This document shows positions 1 to 8,033 of a stretch of 64,000 nt of DNA, one piece after another. The translations under genes and the position numbers were made by a program. The notes below the pieces were generated by a model. That model was given only the letters and a program-made list of their open reading frames with translations. It did not search any database and was not told where the DNA came from. Source of the DNA: Anaerobium acetethylicum. GTDB taxonomy: Bacteria; Bacillota; Clostridia; Lachnospirales; Lachnospiraceae. The DNA is taken from NCBI RefSeq assembly GCF_900096945.1, contig NZ_FMKA01000004.1, positions 124,001 to 188,000 on the forward strand, read 5' to 3'. Position 1 is the first letter of the stretch. Each line of letters starts with the position of its first letter.

Positions 1-869
1 ATGATCAGGTTTGACCTTCCTATGATTCCCGCGCCCTCTATCAGCTTTTCCCAATCCGAATCAGCCAGATTTCCTGTCCTGATCGCCTGGGAATCCACTT
101 TTGATTCAAGGGAGAACAGACGGTTTACCAGCTGTTCCTTTGACATTTCCAGACTGAATATGGCAGTTGTCGTATTTGCCCTGAAAGCCACGTGCTGGGC
201 TATATTCAGGACGAATGCCGTCTTACCCATTGAAGGTCTGGCCGCGACCAGTACAAGGTCTGACGGCTGCATTCCGGAGGTCTTGTAATCAAGATCAGCA
301 AATCCTGTCGGGATTCCGGTAACCGTCCCTTTTGTCTTGGACGCCTTCTCAATCTTCTCCAGGGCATTGATTACGACATCCTTGATCGGAACATAATCGC
401 TTGAGCTTCGTTTCTGCACAAGATCGAATATCTTCTTTTCTGTATCTTCGAGTACGTCTTCCAGCTTGTCTTTTCCAAGATAGCAGGTATTTGCTATTTC
501 TTCGCTTGCCTTGATCAGCCTGCGCAGCATAGCCTTTTCACTTACAATAGTGGCATAGTACTTCACATTTGCCGATGTGGGCACCGCAGTCAGGATATCC
601 CTTACAAATTCCATGCTGCTGAGTTCCGGCGGAACATCCTTTTCCTTCAGACGGTTCTGAAGAGTGATCAGATCTACCGGCTTCTCTTCATTGTTTAGCT
701 CTACCATGGATTCAAACAGTATCCCATACTGGTGCTGGTAAAAATCTTCTGCGGTGACTATTTCCGATGCCACTACAATCGCATCCCTGTCCATAATCAT
801 CGACCCGACAACGGACTGTTCAGCCTCTATGCTGTGGGGCAGTACCCGTTTTATGAGTGCCTCATCCAT
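1..869 (-). CDS. dnaB: Replicative DNA helicase DnaB (3' end outside window)
   Basis: Hexameric replicative helicase that unwinds DNA at the fork. The first 289 codons are visible; the rest, including most of the RecA-like core, lies beyond the left edge. The N-terminal domain begins with a typical LPHSIEAEQSVVGSM motif, and the Walker A motif ARPSMGKT sits near residue 215. The start is the ATG at 869, preceded by AGGAGG eight bases upstream. It follows gdpP and rplI on the same strand, the standard Firmicute order, but here it is separated from rplI by about 900 bp of repeats. Identification is by recognition of the family motifs. Confidence 0.95.
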   Translation of the reverse strand, partial: MDEALIKRVLPHSIEAEQSVVGSMIMDRDAIVVASEIVTAEDFYQHQYGILFESMVELNNEEKPVDLITLQNRLKEKDVPPELSSMEFVRDILTAVPTSANVKYYATIVSEKAMLRRLIKASEEIANTCYLGKDKLEDVLEDTEKKIFDLVQKRSSSDYVPIKDVVINALEKIEKASKTKGTVTGIPTGFADLDYKTSGMQPSDLVLVAARPSMGKTAFVLNIAQHVAFRANTTTAIFSLEMSKEQLVNRLFSLESKVDSQAIRTGNLADSDWEKLIEGAGIIGRSNLI

Positions 870-879
870 GATGGATTCC

Positions 880-985
880 TCCTGTATTTTTCTTATTACA
901 TTTCATATTGTTTCCCATATTGCTTTCTATATTGCTTTCTGAGTTGCTTTCTATATTGCCTTTTATATTACCTTTTTATTGCTTT
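880..985. repeat. Short AT-rich degenerate repeats upstream of dnaB
   Basis: Directly upstream of the dnaB ribosome binding site, the plus strand carries four or five imperfect copies of a 12-14 bp unit resembling TATTGCTTTCTA. On the dnaB sense strand this gives an A-rich leader. It is probably slipped-strand expansion next to the palindromic array; no gene is visible. Confidence 0.6.
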
Positions 986-996
986 TCCTAATCAGA

Positions 997-1786
997 GTGT
1001 CAAAGCTCTCCTGTAACGTTCAGCTTCGTCAATTCGCCCATTCGCCAACTGCAGCATGTCCTCATCTCCAAGCGCCAGCCCGCACGTCCTCATCTCCAGG
1101 CGCCAGCCCGCACGCAGTGATGTAAAACATGTCTCAATGAGCAGCTTTATGAAGACGTCGGTACTTAGGACGCGTACTTTGCGTCCTTAGGTACCGCTAC
1201 GTCTTCATCTACGCGAGAGCGCGCTGCGAATGAACATGTTTTGCATCACGTCCTGATCTCCAGGCGCCAGCCAACACGCAGTGATGCAAAACATGATTCA
1301 ATGAGCAGCTTTATGAAGACGTCGGTACTTAGGACGCGTACTTTGCGGCCTTACGTACCGCTACGTCTTCATCTAAGCGAGAGCGCGCTGCGAATGAACA
1401 TGTTTTGCATCGCGTCCTGATCTCCAGGCGCCAGCCAACACGCAGTGATGCAAAACATGATTCAATGAGCAGCTTTATGAAGACGTCGGTACTTAGGACG
1501 CGTACTTTGCGGCCTTACGTACCGCTACGTCTTCATCTAAGCGAGAGCGCACTGCGAATGAACATGTTTTGCATCGCGTCCTGATCTCCAGGCGCCAGCC
1601 AACACACAGTGATGCAAAACATGTCTCAATGAGCAGCTTTATGAAGACGTCGGTACTTAGGACGCATACTTTGCGGCCTTACGTACCGCTACGTCTTCAT
1701 CTAAGCGAGAGCGCGCTGCGAATGAACATGTTTTGCATCACGTCCTGTTTCTCAAAAACCATGCAAATCGACGAATCCCGTCAGGA
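997..1786. repeat. Array of four 164-bp palindromic repeats between rplI and dnaB
   Basis: Copies of the block starting TGATGYAAAACATG begin at 1118, 1282, 1446 and 1610, an exact 164-bp period. Each block is an imperfect palindrome of about 130 bp: a GATGCAAAACATG arm at the left, a CATGTTTTGCATC arm at the right, inner arms GAAGACGT / ACGTCTTC, and GGTAC / GTACC flanking the centre. A 35-bp linker containing CTCCAGGCGCCAGCC separates copies and is itself duplicated at 1057-1113. The left flank (GTGTCAAAGC at 997) matches the terminal repeat of the solo copy at 32604. The right end abuts the rplI stop codon and lacks the matching terminal repeat. The short open frames inside the array are by-products. 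Confidence 0.92.
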
Positions 1787-2239
1787 CTAAGCTCCGGTAA
1801 CTGTTACCGTTACCTTGAGCTTTGCAGTCACTTTCGGATGCACCTTAACCGGAATCTCAAATTCTCCCTGTGTCTTGATCGGATCTGGAAGAACCATCTT
1901 CTTCTTGTCTATTTCAATGCCTAGCTGGTCCGCCGCTGCTTTTGCGATTTCCTTTGTTGAGATTGAGCCGAATGCTTTTCCGCTCTCTCCTGCCTTGATC
2001 TGGAGCTTCACTTCTTTTGTTGCGAGGTCTGCTGCAAAAGCCCTTGCCTCATCAAGGATTTCCTGTGCGATCTTTTCTTCGTTTGCCTTCTGAAGCTTCA
2101 GGTCGTTGATGTTCTTATTGGTAGCCTCCATGCCTAATTTCTTAGGCAGAATGTAGTTCCTTGCATACCCGTCGTTTACATTTACGATCTGTCCCTTTTT
2201 TCCTAATGTTTTTACGTCTTCTAATAATATTACCTGCAT
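1787..2239 (-). CDS. rplI: 50S ribosomal protein L9
   Basis: Large-subunit ribosomal protein that binds 23S rRNA. At 150 residues it has normal length, with the conserved N-terminal lobe ([16 protein letters not shown], then [14 protein letters not shown]), a long connecting helix around residues 40-75 and a C-terminal lobe. The start ATG at 2239 lies immediately next to the gdpP stop codon, so translation is probably coupled. The stop at 1787 lies within about 40 bp of the last palindromic repeat, so the dnaB message presumably has to read through the array or start anew. Confidence 0.97.
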   Translation of the reverse strand: MQVILLEDVKTLGKKGQIVNVNDGYARNYILPKKLGMEATNKNINDLKLQKANEEKIAQEILDEARAFAADLATKEVKLQIKAGESGKAFGSISTKEIAKAAADQLGIEIDKKKMVLPDPIKTQGEFEIPVKVHPKVTAKLKVTVTVTGA

Positions 2240-4285
2240 TTATAAGTCTCCTTCTTCTATCATCTTATCTATCGTCACCTTGACTATCACTTTTGCTTCC
2301 TCAATCGTGCAGTTCTCAAGCTGGGCACCGGCAACGGTCATATGGCCGCCTCCCCCGATTCTTTCCATGATGAGCTGTACGTTGATTTCGTCAATCGAGC
2401 GTGCGCTGATATAAATTTTCTGGTTATAGGCTGTCAGTACGACTGATGCCTTGATTCCTATGATGTTCAGCAGCTCGTTGGCCGCCTGGGCGCCTACTAC
2501 CGTAGGGCTTTCAATATCCCATGCCGGGCATACGGAGATTGCGAAATCGTTCCTGTATACTTCCGCCTGCCTTACCGCTTCGGCTCTCGCCTTATAGGAT
2601 TCCATGTCGTTTCTGAACATCTTGCGGACCCTTGTAACGTCTGCACCGCACCGTCTCAGGTATGCTGCCGCCTCGAACGTCCTTACGCCTGTCTTGCTCA
2701 TGAAGTTGTTCGTATCGATCATGATGCCGGCATAAATCCTGTCTGCCTCCATGCCCCTGATTTTCAGGCCGTCGTCGAAATACTGAAGTATCTCTGCAAC
2801 CATTTCACAGGTGGAAGAGGCATAGGTCTCAATATATGACAATACTGCATTCTCTATGGTTTCTCCACTGTGCCTGTGGTGATCCAGCACGACGATGGTT
2901 TTTGTCATGTTTAAAAGATCCCTGCACTCCGTAAAGCTTGGCCTGTTTACATCCACAACGACAACCACGGTATTTGCATCCACAATCTCCTTGGCCTCGT
3001 CGCTGTTTATGAACATGTCAGACTCATATTCCTCTTTATTCTCAAATCCCTCCATCATGGAGCGTACCGATGAGGTAATATCGTTTATGACGATATATGC
3101 TCTCTTGTTGAGTGTCTTTGCAGCCCTGTAGATGCCGATGGACGCACCGAAAGAATCGACGTCGCCTATCTTGTGGCCCATGACGACGACCTTGTCCTTG
3201 CTTTCCATGAGCTCCCTCAGTGCATGGGCTTTTACCCTTGCCTTGACTCTTGTATTCTTTTCGACCTGCTTGCCTTTGCCGCCGTAATAGTATAATTTTT
3301 CGGCATCCTTAATGATGGCCTGATCGCCACCCCTTGCAAGTGCCAGGTCTATTGCAGTCCTTGCATAGTCATAATTCTGCCCATAGGTGGCACCGTTTGT
3401 TCCGAGTCCTATACTCAGGGTTATGGCCATTTCATTTCCAATGTTGACTGTCTTCACTTCATCAAGAATCGCAAACTTGCTGGTCTGGAGCTGGCTTAGA
3501 TACTTCTGCTTCAGAATAATGAAATATTTGTCTTTTTCGATCTTTTTTACGATGCCTTCCATATTGGTGGTGAACTTATTGATTTTTCTGTCCACAAGCG
3601 CAATTAGAAGCGAGCGCCTTACTTCCTCGACGCTCTCCAAGGCTTCATCATAATTGTCTATGTAGAAGAGGCCTGCCATAAGCTTCTCTTCCCTGTTTTC
3701 CCGGATATACCTGTTGATTTCCGTATTGTCGAACAGATAGATTGCAACCAGATAGTTTTCCTCTTCGGCAATATCGATTATGGAGTTTGCTCCTGTCATG
3801 TTTTCCATGGGGATCTTCTTAAGATCAGCTCTGTAATCCCTTGCATTGTACTGTATCAGGACACTGCACTCGTCCTTGTCGGCCGGAATGCTGCTTTTTG
3901 TAATTTCTGGAAAGATGGCCGTTATCGTCTTGTTGCAGTTCTTTTCCTTGTTCACGACCGCACAGAACTCTTTGTTCATCCAGATCAGTTTTCCTGTCTG
4001 ATCCATTAGGGCATACGGAATCGCCAGCTCATTCAGAAGCTTTTTCTGCACCTGCCCATACTGGGTCGCAAATGAAATCAGTTCAGTCAGCAGGAGGGGC
4101 CTGTCATAGATATAAAGCATGAGCGCAATCAGCGCATAGATAATCGTGAATACCGACATGATCATGCCCGCCTTCACATCAGCGATGTAAATCCCTGCGT
4201 TCATTATCACAAGCAGTCCCGTTAACATGATCGGCCACTGCATGTATGTTTTTAACTGGCCCTTTAGCTTAATATTCCTGTTCAT
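2240..4285 (-). CDS. gdpP: GdpP-type cyclic-di-AMP phosphodiesterase
   Basis: Membrane phosphodiesterase of the GdpP/YybT family, which degrades the second messenger c-di-AMP. The 681 residues show two N-terminal membrane helices (about 15-58), a PAS-like region (about 85-140), a degenerate GGDEF region (about 175-305), a DHH domain and a DHHA1 domain. Visible motifs are GHKIGDVDS near 368, VLDHHRHS near 468 and GGGGHMTVAG near 645, which are the metal-binding and substrate-binding parts of the family. It is the first gene of gdpP-rplI-dnaB, with a good promoter about 150 bp upstream. Confidence 0.95.
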   Translation of the reverse strand: MNRNIKLKGQLKTYMQWPIMLTGLLVIMNAGIYIADVKAGMIMSVFTIIYALIALMLYIYDRPLLLTELISFATQYGQVQKKLLNELAIPYALMDQTGKLIWMNKEFCAVVNKEKNCNKTITAIFPEITKSSIPADKDECSVLIQYNARDYRADLKKIPMENMTGANSIIDIAEEENYLVAIYLFDNTEINRYIRENREEKLMAGLFYIDNYDEALESVEEVRRSLLIALVDRKINKFTTNMEGIVKKIEKDKYFIILKQKYLSQLQTSKFAILDEVKTVNIGNEMAITLSIGLGTNGATYGQNYDYARTAIDLALARGGDQAIIKDAEKLYYYGGKGKQVEKNTRVKARVKAHALRELMESKDKVVVMGHKIGDVDSFGASIGIYRAAKTLNKRAYIVINDITSSVRSMMEGFENKEEYESDMFINSDEAKEIVDANTVVVVVDVNRPSFTECRDLLNMTKTIVVLDHHRHSGETIENAVLSYIETYASSTCEMVAEILQYFDDGLKIRGMEADRIYAGIMIDTNNFMSKTGVRTFEAAAYLRRCGADVTRVRKMFRNDMESYKARAEAVRQAEVYRNDFAISVCPAWDIESPTVVGAQAANELLNIIGIKASVVLTAYNQKIYISARSIDEINVQLIMERIGGGGHMTVAGAQLENCTIEEAKVIVKVTIDKMIEEGDL

Positions 4286-4431
4286 GGCTTAACTCCTATC
4301 GGATATCTCAATTTTTAAGTTTGTTGCCTGGAAGCCTTTTGTCCACTTTGATATTTACGCAAAATAACGCTTCTGGACTACGTCCTTCCTGGTTATAGAT
4401 GATGCACACAAATTGCAAAATATCAGTCTAT

Positions 4432-4460
4432 ATTATAGCATTTATGCAAACTATAGTCAA
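4432..4460 (-). promoter_or_regulatory. Promoter for gdpP-rplI-dnaB
   Basis: On the minus strand TTGACT is followed by a 17-bp spacer and a perfect TATAAT. The predicted transcript would start about 140 nt before the gdpP ATG. Confidence 0.75.
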
Positions 4461-4501
4461 AGCAGATGTACGCTCGACATAATGCAGTCTCCCATGACCT
4501 G

Positions 4502-4546
4502 AAAAACGTGCCCCACGATAGCCGTAAAGGCTATTATGTGACACGT
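4502..4546 (-). terminator. Terminator of the 21-residue-repeat gene
   Basis: After the stop at 4588 the minus strand reads ACGTGTC, then an inner TAATAGCC/GGCTATC stem-loop, then GGCACGT followed by five T. The stem has an internal loop but the T-run is clear. Confidence 0.65.
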
Positions 4547-4587
4547 CCGTATAGTCTTCCGGCCGTTCGCGGCAAATTTCCGTTCGA

Positions 4588-6321
4588 CTAGAAAAGTCCG
4601 AGTATGCTGGTTACATTGAGGACTACGATAAGGCCGAGGAGCCATAATGCTATCCTGATCATGGTCTTTATCGATTTGATTCCTTTTTCCTGTATGGTAT
4701 TCTGCTCGTCTATCATCTGTTCGATATTGTTGTAGGATTTCATGAATTCTTTATGGATATTATCGGATAATACGCTCTTCAGCTCTTCCACTTTGTTGAC
4801 GAACATTGTGGTTTCGCCTCCCTGGTCTTCCAGTTTTTCCATAAGCTGATCGAATCTTGCAAGAATACGTTCGTTATCCCCGGAGTTCTGTTCGATTTTC
4901 GCAAGGAGTTCATCAAATCTTGCAAGGAAAAGGGCACTGTCTCCACCGCGCTCTTCAAGGTTTGAAAGGATCGTATCCAGTTTTGCCAGAAATGCTGCGC
5001 TGTCTCCACCTTTTTCATCCACCTTGGAAAGGACATCTTCGAGTTTTGCAAGGAAAACTGAATGGTCTCCACCGCGCTCTTCGACACGCGAGATAATCTC
5101 TTCCAGTTTGGCAAGGGAAAGGGCATTATCTCCCGCATTGTCTCCCATTTTCATAAGAATTTCTTCAAGCTTCGCAAGGGAAAGGGCATTGTCTCCCGCA
5201 TTTTCGTCCATTTTCGAAAGAAGCTCTTCGATTTTTCCGCTTTCTTCTGCGGCTGTTTCTTCTGTTTCTTCCGCTTCTCCAGCTACTTCTGTTTCTTCTT
5301 CTGCTTCTTCTGCTTCCTGGATTCCCATGGCAGGAGAAACCGAAGCTTCCCTGATTTCCTCGATTTTAGCAAGGATGGCTTCCAGTTTTGCCGAGAACAG
5401 GTCGTTGTCCATTCCCCTGTCTTCGACCTTTGCAAGGATCTCTTCTAATTTTGCAGAAAACAGGTCATTGTCCATTCCTTTGTCATCAAGCTTTGCAAGA
5501 ATATCTTCCAGTTTTGCTGAAAAAAAGACGGCATCGCTGTCCTTGTCTTCCATCCTTCTTAAGATTTCTTCAAGCCTTGCTGAAAAAAGATCCGTATCCG
5601 TACTTTTATCTTCCAGTTTTCCAACAATGTCTTCAAGGCGTATAATAAACTGGCTGGTGTCTTCTCCCTTTTCTTCCAGCTTTGCATAGATTTCTTCGAG
5701 CCTTGTTTTAATAAAATCGGAGTCTGGATTCTTCTCTTCAATCCTGCTGATCAGTTCTTCATATTTTTCATCATTCATTCCTGTTATTCCGCCTTCCTGT
5801 CCTATTCCAGCATACACTGCCCTTTCAATATTTGCCGATTCCCTCTTTATATAATCATATAGCACACTTTTAAGCTCTTCTATTTCCTTCATGAATTTTG
5901 AATTTTCTTCATCCTGCTCTTCGAGCCTGGAAAAAAGTTCTTTTGTACTGTCTTCTTTTTCTCTTTGTGTATAATCGACAAGCATATTCTTCAGTTCATC
6001 TATTTCTTTTTTTAGATCGCTGATATCATCCTGCTGATTCTGATATTTGGCATTGTAGGTCCTGCTTTCAAGAGACCTTTTTGTCTCCGCCGTTCTGATA
6101 ATCCCCATCATCAGATCCAGTTTTGTTTCCAGATCCTTTGTCTGCTTTTTCAATTCCACCAGATATCTGTAATCCGGATGGCTGGCATTATGCTTTCTGA
6201 TTTCACGTGAACACTGGTTGATCGCTTCAACAAGGTTTCGTTTTGAAATGCCGTTATTTCTCGGCACTCCGCCATCGGCATTATCCGTCATCTGTCTTAT
6301 TTTTTCGACAAAATTTGCCAA
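4588..6321 (-). CDS. Tail-anchored coiled-coil protein built of 21-residue repeats
   Basis: Unrecognised 577-residue protein. Residues 1-180 are charged and helical. From about 190 to 530 there are about a dozen copies of a 21-residue unit of the type DNDLFSAKLEEILAKVEDRG, interrupted near 340-370 by a Glu/Ala-rich linker. Twenty-one residues are three heptads, so a long coiled coil is expected. A single C-terminal membrane helix (IALWLLGLIVVLNVTSIL) ends the protein and there is no signal peptide, which suggests a cytoplasmic rod anchored by its tail. The start is TTG at 6321, chosen because GGAGGAG lies seven bases upstream. It is monocistronic, with its own promoter and terminator. Function unknown. 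Confidence 0.85.
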   Translation of the reverse strand: MANFVEKIRQMTDNADGGVPRNNGISKRNLVEAINQCSREIRKHNASHPDYRYLVELKKQTKDLETKLDLMMGIIRTAETKRSLESRTYNAKYQNQQDDISDLKKEIDELKNMLVDYTQREKEDSTKELFSRLEEQDEENSKFMKEIEELKSVLYDYIKRESANIERAVYAGIGQEGGITGMNDEKYEELISRIEEKNPDSDFIKTRLEEIYAKLEEKGEDTSQFIIRLEDIVGKLEDKSTDTDLFSARLEEILRRMEDKDSDAVFFSAKLEDILAKLDDKGMDNDLFSAKLEEILAKVEDRGMDNDLFSAKLEAILAKIEEIREASVSPAMGIQEAEEAEEETEVAGEAEETEETAAEESGKIEELLSKMDENAGDNALSLAKLEEILMKMGDNAGDNALSLAKLEEIISRVEERGGDHSVFLAKLEDVLSKVDEKGGDSAAFLAKLDTILSNLEERGGDSALFLARFDELLAKIEQNSGDNERILARFDQLMEKLEDQGGETTMFVNKVEELKSVLSDNIHKEFMKSYNNIEQMIDEQNTIQEKGIKSIKTMIRIALWLLGLIVVLNVTSILGLF

Positions 6322-6405
6322 AACAAACTCCTCCTTCCTATATTTTCGAGGCCCTTCTCTCCAGATCTGATATCAATGGCCTTAATTTCCGCAATATGTC
6401 TTTTT

Positions 6406-6434
6406 ATATTACCATTTTTAAAGTGTTTTTACAA
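6406..6434 (-). promoter_or_regulatory. Promoter for the 21-residue-repeat gene
   Basis: TTGTAA, a 17-bp spacer and TAATAT on the minus strand, about 85 nt upstream of the TTG start. Confidence 0.6.
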
Positions 6435-6474
6435 TGCTTTCGGAAACAATGGCTCCGAATCATTTTCCTCTTCC

Positions 6475-6509
6475 AAAAGGGCCCCGGCAAATACTTTTGC
6501 CGAGGCCCG
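6475..6509 (-). terminator. Terminator of the small alarmone synthetase gene
   Basis: GGGCCTCGGCAAA pairs with TTTGCCGGGGCCC around a four-base loop (one wobble pair) and is followed by TTTT on the minus strand, just after the stop at 6544. Confidence 0.85.
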
Positions 6510-6543
6510 ATTCATTTCCTGTTTTCTTATTTATTTCGGGATC

Positions 6544-7305
6544 TTATTCAAATCCCATATAGCTTTCTACATCTTCCCTGCATCCATCCGCAGGCTCTTC
6601 ATAAGTATCTCCCGCCGCTTTATAGCTGTTTACAGCCGCGGCGCTCTTCTGCTCAAATCCGTTCTCTGCACCGTCCACCGGAAGCTTTTTGATGGCTTCG
6701 TTCAGGGAAAGCATCTTGGCATCAAGCATGGAAACGATTTTCGAGCATTCTTTCAGATCCGTCCTGATATACTCAGGGGCTTTTCCCTCAAACTTATAGT
6801 AGATCTTATGTTCAAGGCTTGCCCAGAAATCCATGGCTATTGTCCTGATCTGAATCTCAACCTTGGTATCTACCATGCTGTCAGAAAGAAAAATCGGAAT
6901 CGATACGAGCATATGAAAGCTCCTGTATCCGTTTCCTTTCGGATTCTGGATATAGTCTTTCACGGACAATACCTTTATGTCGTTCTGTTTTCCTATCATG
7001 TCGGCAATCGTATATATGTCGGAAACAAACGAACATATTACCCTTATTCCTGCTATGTCGTTTACATGGGTGACCATATTCTCTATGGATATTTCATATC
7101 CGCTTTTCCTTAATTTCTTCACTATGCTTTCAGGCGTCTTGAGCCTGGACTTTATATGCTCGATCGGATTGTACTGATGCACATGCTGGAACTCGTCATT
7201 CAGTATTTCGAGCTTCGTATTCACTTCCTTTAAAGCGGAAGAATACAAAAAATTCACTGTTTTCCAGCTGTCTACGTCTTCATATAATTTCACTGGTAAT
7301 TTCAT
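6544..7305 (-). CDS. relP: Small alarmone synthetase, RelP/SasA (YwaC)-like
   Basis: Single-domain (p)ppGpp synthetase that transfers pyrophosphate from ATP to GDP or GTP in the stringent response. The 253 residues lack HD hydrolase, TGS and ACT domains, so it is not a long RSH protein. Synthetase motifs seen are HIKSRLKTPESIVKKL near 50, DIAGIRVICSF near 85, GNGYRSFHM near 128 and VEIQIRTIAMDFWASLEHK near 150-168. These resemble YwaC (RelP) more than YjbM (RelQ). The C-terminal 40 residues are low in conservation. It is monocistronic with its own terminator. The subfamily assignment is from memory of the sequences and is less certain than the enzyme class. Confidence 0.9.
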   Translation of the reverse strand: MKLPVKLYEDVDSWKTVNFLYSSALKEVNTKLEILNDEFQHVHQYNPIEHIKSRLKTPESIVKKLRKSGYEISIENMVTHVNDIAGIRVICSFVSDIYTIADMIGKQNDIKVLSVKDYIQNPKGNGYRSFHMLVSIPIFLSDSMVDTKVEIQIRTIAMDFWASLEHKIYYKFEGKAPEYIRTDLKECSKIVSMLDAKMLSLNEAIKKLPVDGAENGFEQKSAAAVNSYKAAGDTYEEPADGCREDVESYMGFE

Positions 7306-7452
7306 TTCTTTCCCCGTCTTTCTTAACCCTTAAATATTCCCCTTAAGAACAAAATAAATTCGCTGCTTCAACTCCCATAAGGAGCAGTTTTATCTCGTTG
7401 GACGAATTTCCTTTGAGATAAAAATGCGGTTCCCACTAACCGCAACAACGGT

Positions 7453-7498
7453 ATTATAACATATTTGTATACTTATGTCTTAAAGTTAAGACTTTTTT
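7453..7498 (-). promoter_or_regulatory. Extended -10 promoter of relP with an overlapping palindrome
   Basis: TGTTATAAT on the minus strand (TATAAT at 7453-7458) is an extended -10 element. Around the expected -35 position lies the perfect 16-bp palindrome GTCTTAAAGTTAAGAC (7478-7493), which could be an operator; on the plus strand it is also followed by a T-run. Confidence 0.5.
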
Positions 7499-7532
7499 TA
7501 TAAACTTTTCACATAAGTTTTCACATGAGCTG

Positions 7533-7555
7533 CTGTTCACTCTGTGACCAGTAAC
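7533..7555. repeat. REP-like palindrome, copy 1
   Basis: CTGTTCACTCTGTGACCAGTAAC, a near-palindrome with arms ACTGTTCAC-like and GTGACCAGT. Related copies lie at 42677 and 62420, all in intergenic DNA. Confidence 0.6.
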
Positions 7556-7572
7556 ACGCTGCACGTTTGATA

Positions 7573-7601
7573 TGGACAATTTTTTTTCGGACTGCTATAA
7601 T
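7573..7601 (+). promoter_or_regulatory. Promoter for the 88-residue hypothetical protein
   Basis: TGGACA, a 17-bp spacer and TGC-TATAAT on the plus strand, about 100 nt upstream of the start codon at 7703. Confidence 0.65.
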
Positions 7602-7702
7602 CATTAACGTAAATCTTAATTGTTCAGGACTGTGCACTTCATTGCCTGATCAGTTTCCATCAGTCAAACCTTTCATGTACACTTTTCAGACAGGAGTTTT
7701 TC

Positions 7703-7969
7703 ATGTTCAGATTATGGGGAAAAATAATAAAAGACAACAGGCTTATAAAAGATATGGTTGTATGCAATAAAGAAGATGCTTCCAGGACCAGCAAGGTATT
7801 CCATGCGCTTGATGAGATCTGCTATACTTTCGACCTGAGCAAGCCGATCTGGCTTGACTCGACAGTTGCAGATTTCAAAAGACATGACAAGACGCGGTTC
7901 ACGAAGGACAGCTTCATCGACTCGATTGATTTCGACTATCTTGAGATTCATGTAATTGAAGAAGACTAA
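7703..7969 (+). CDS. Small hypothetical protein (88 aa)
   Basis: No family recognised. The ATG follows AGGAG at a good distance, there is a consensus-like promoter upstream and an intrinsic terminator directly after the stop, so this is likely a real single-gene unit. The protein is soluble and acidic at its C-terminus (FDYLEIHVIEED), without signal peptide or membrane helix, and contains the segment FHALDEICYTFDLSKPIWLD. It is one of few rightward genes here and is convergent with pgi. Confidence 0.75.
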   Translation: MFRLWGKIIKDNRLIKDMVVCNKEDASRTSKVFHALDEICYTFDLSKPIWLDSTVADFKRHDKTRFTKDSFIDSIDFDYLEIHVIEED

Positions 7970-8015
7970 AAAAAGGCAGCGCACCGTGAGTTTCATTCAC
8001 AGTGTGCTGCCTTTT
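7970..8015. terminator. Bidirectional terminator between the 88-aa gene and pgi
   Basis: AAAAAGGCAGC pairs with GCTGCCTTTTT, extended by CAC..GTGA / TCAC..GTG inside. A-run and T-run flank the stem, so it serves both converging genes. Confidence 0.9.
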
Positions 8016-8033
8016 TGACCCAGGTATCATACC

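Noticed and set aside
997-1790. Repeat array as a CRISPR locus
   Set aside because: The period is 164 bp, the whole unit is repeated without unique spacers, and no cas gene is present.
1569-1924. Short plus-strand frames over the repeat array and rplI
   Set aside because: They follow the palindromic repeats and the reverse of rplI, and lack ribosome binding sites.
4457-4645. 62-codon minus-strand frame between gdpP and the repeat-protein gene
   Set aside because: It overlaps the terminator and the end of the coiled-coil gene and has no ribosome binding site.
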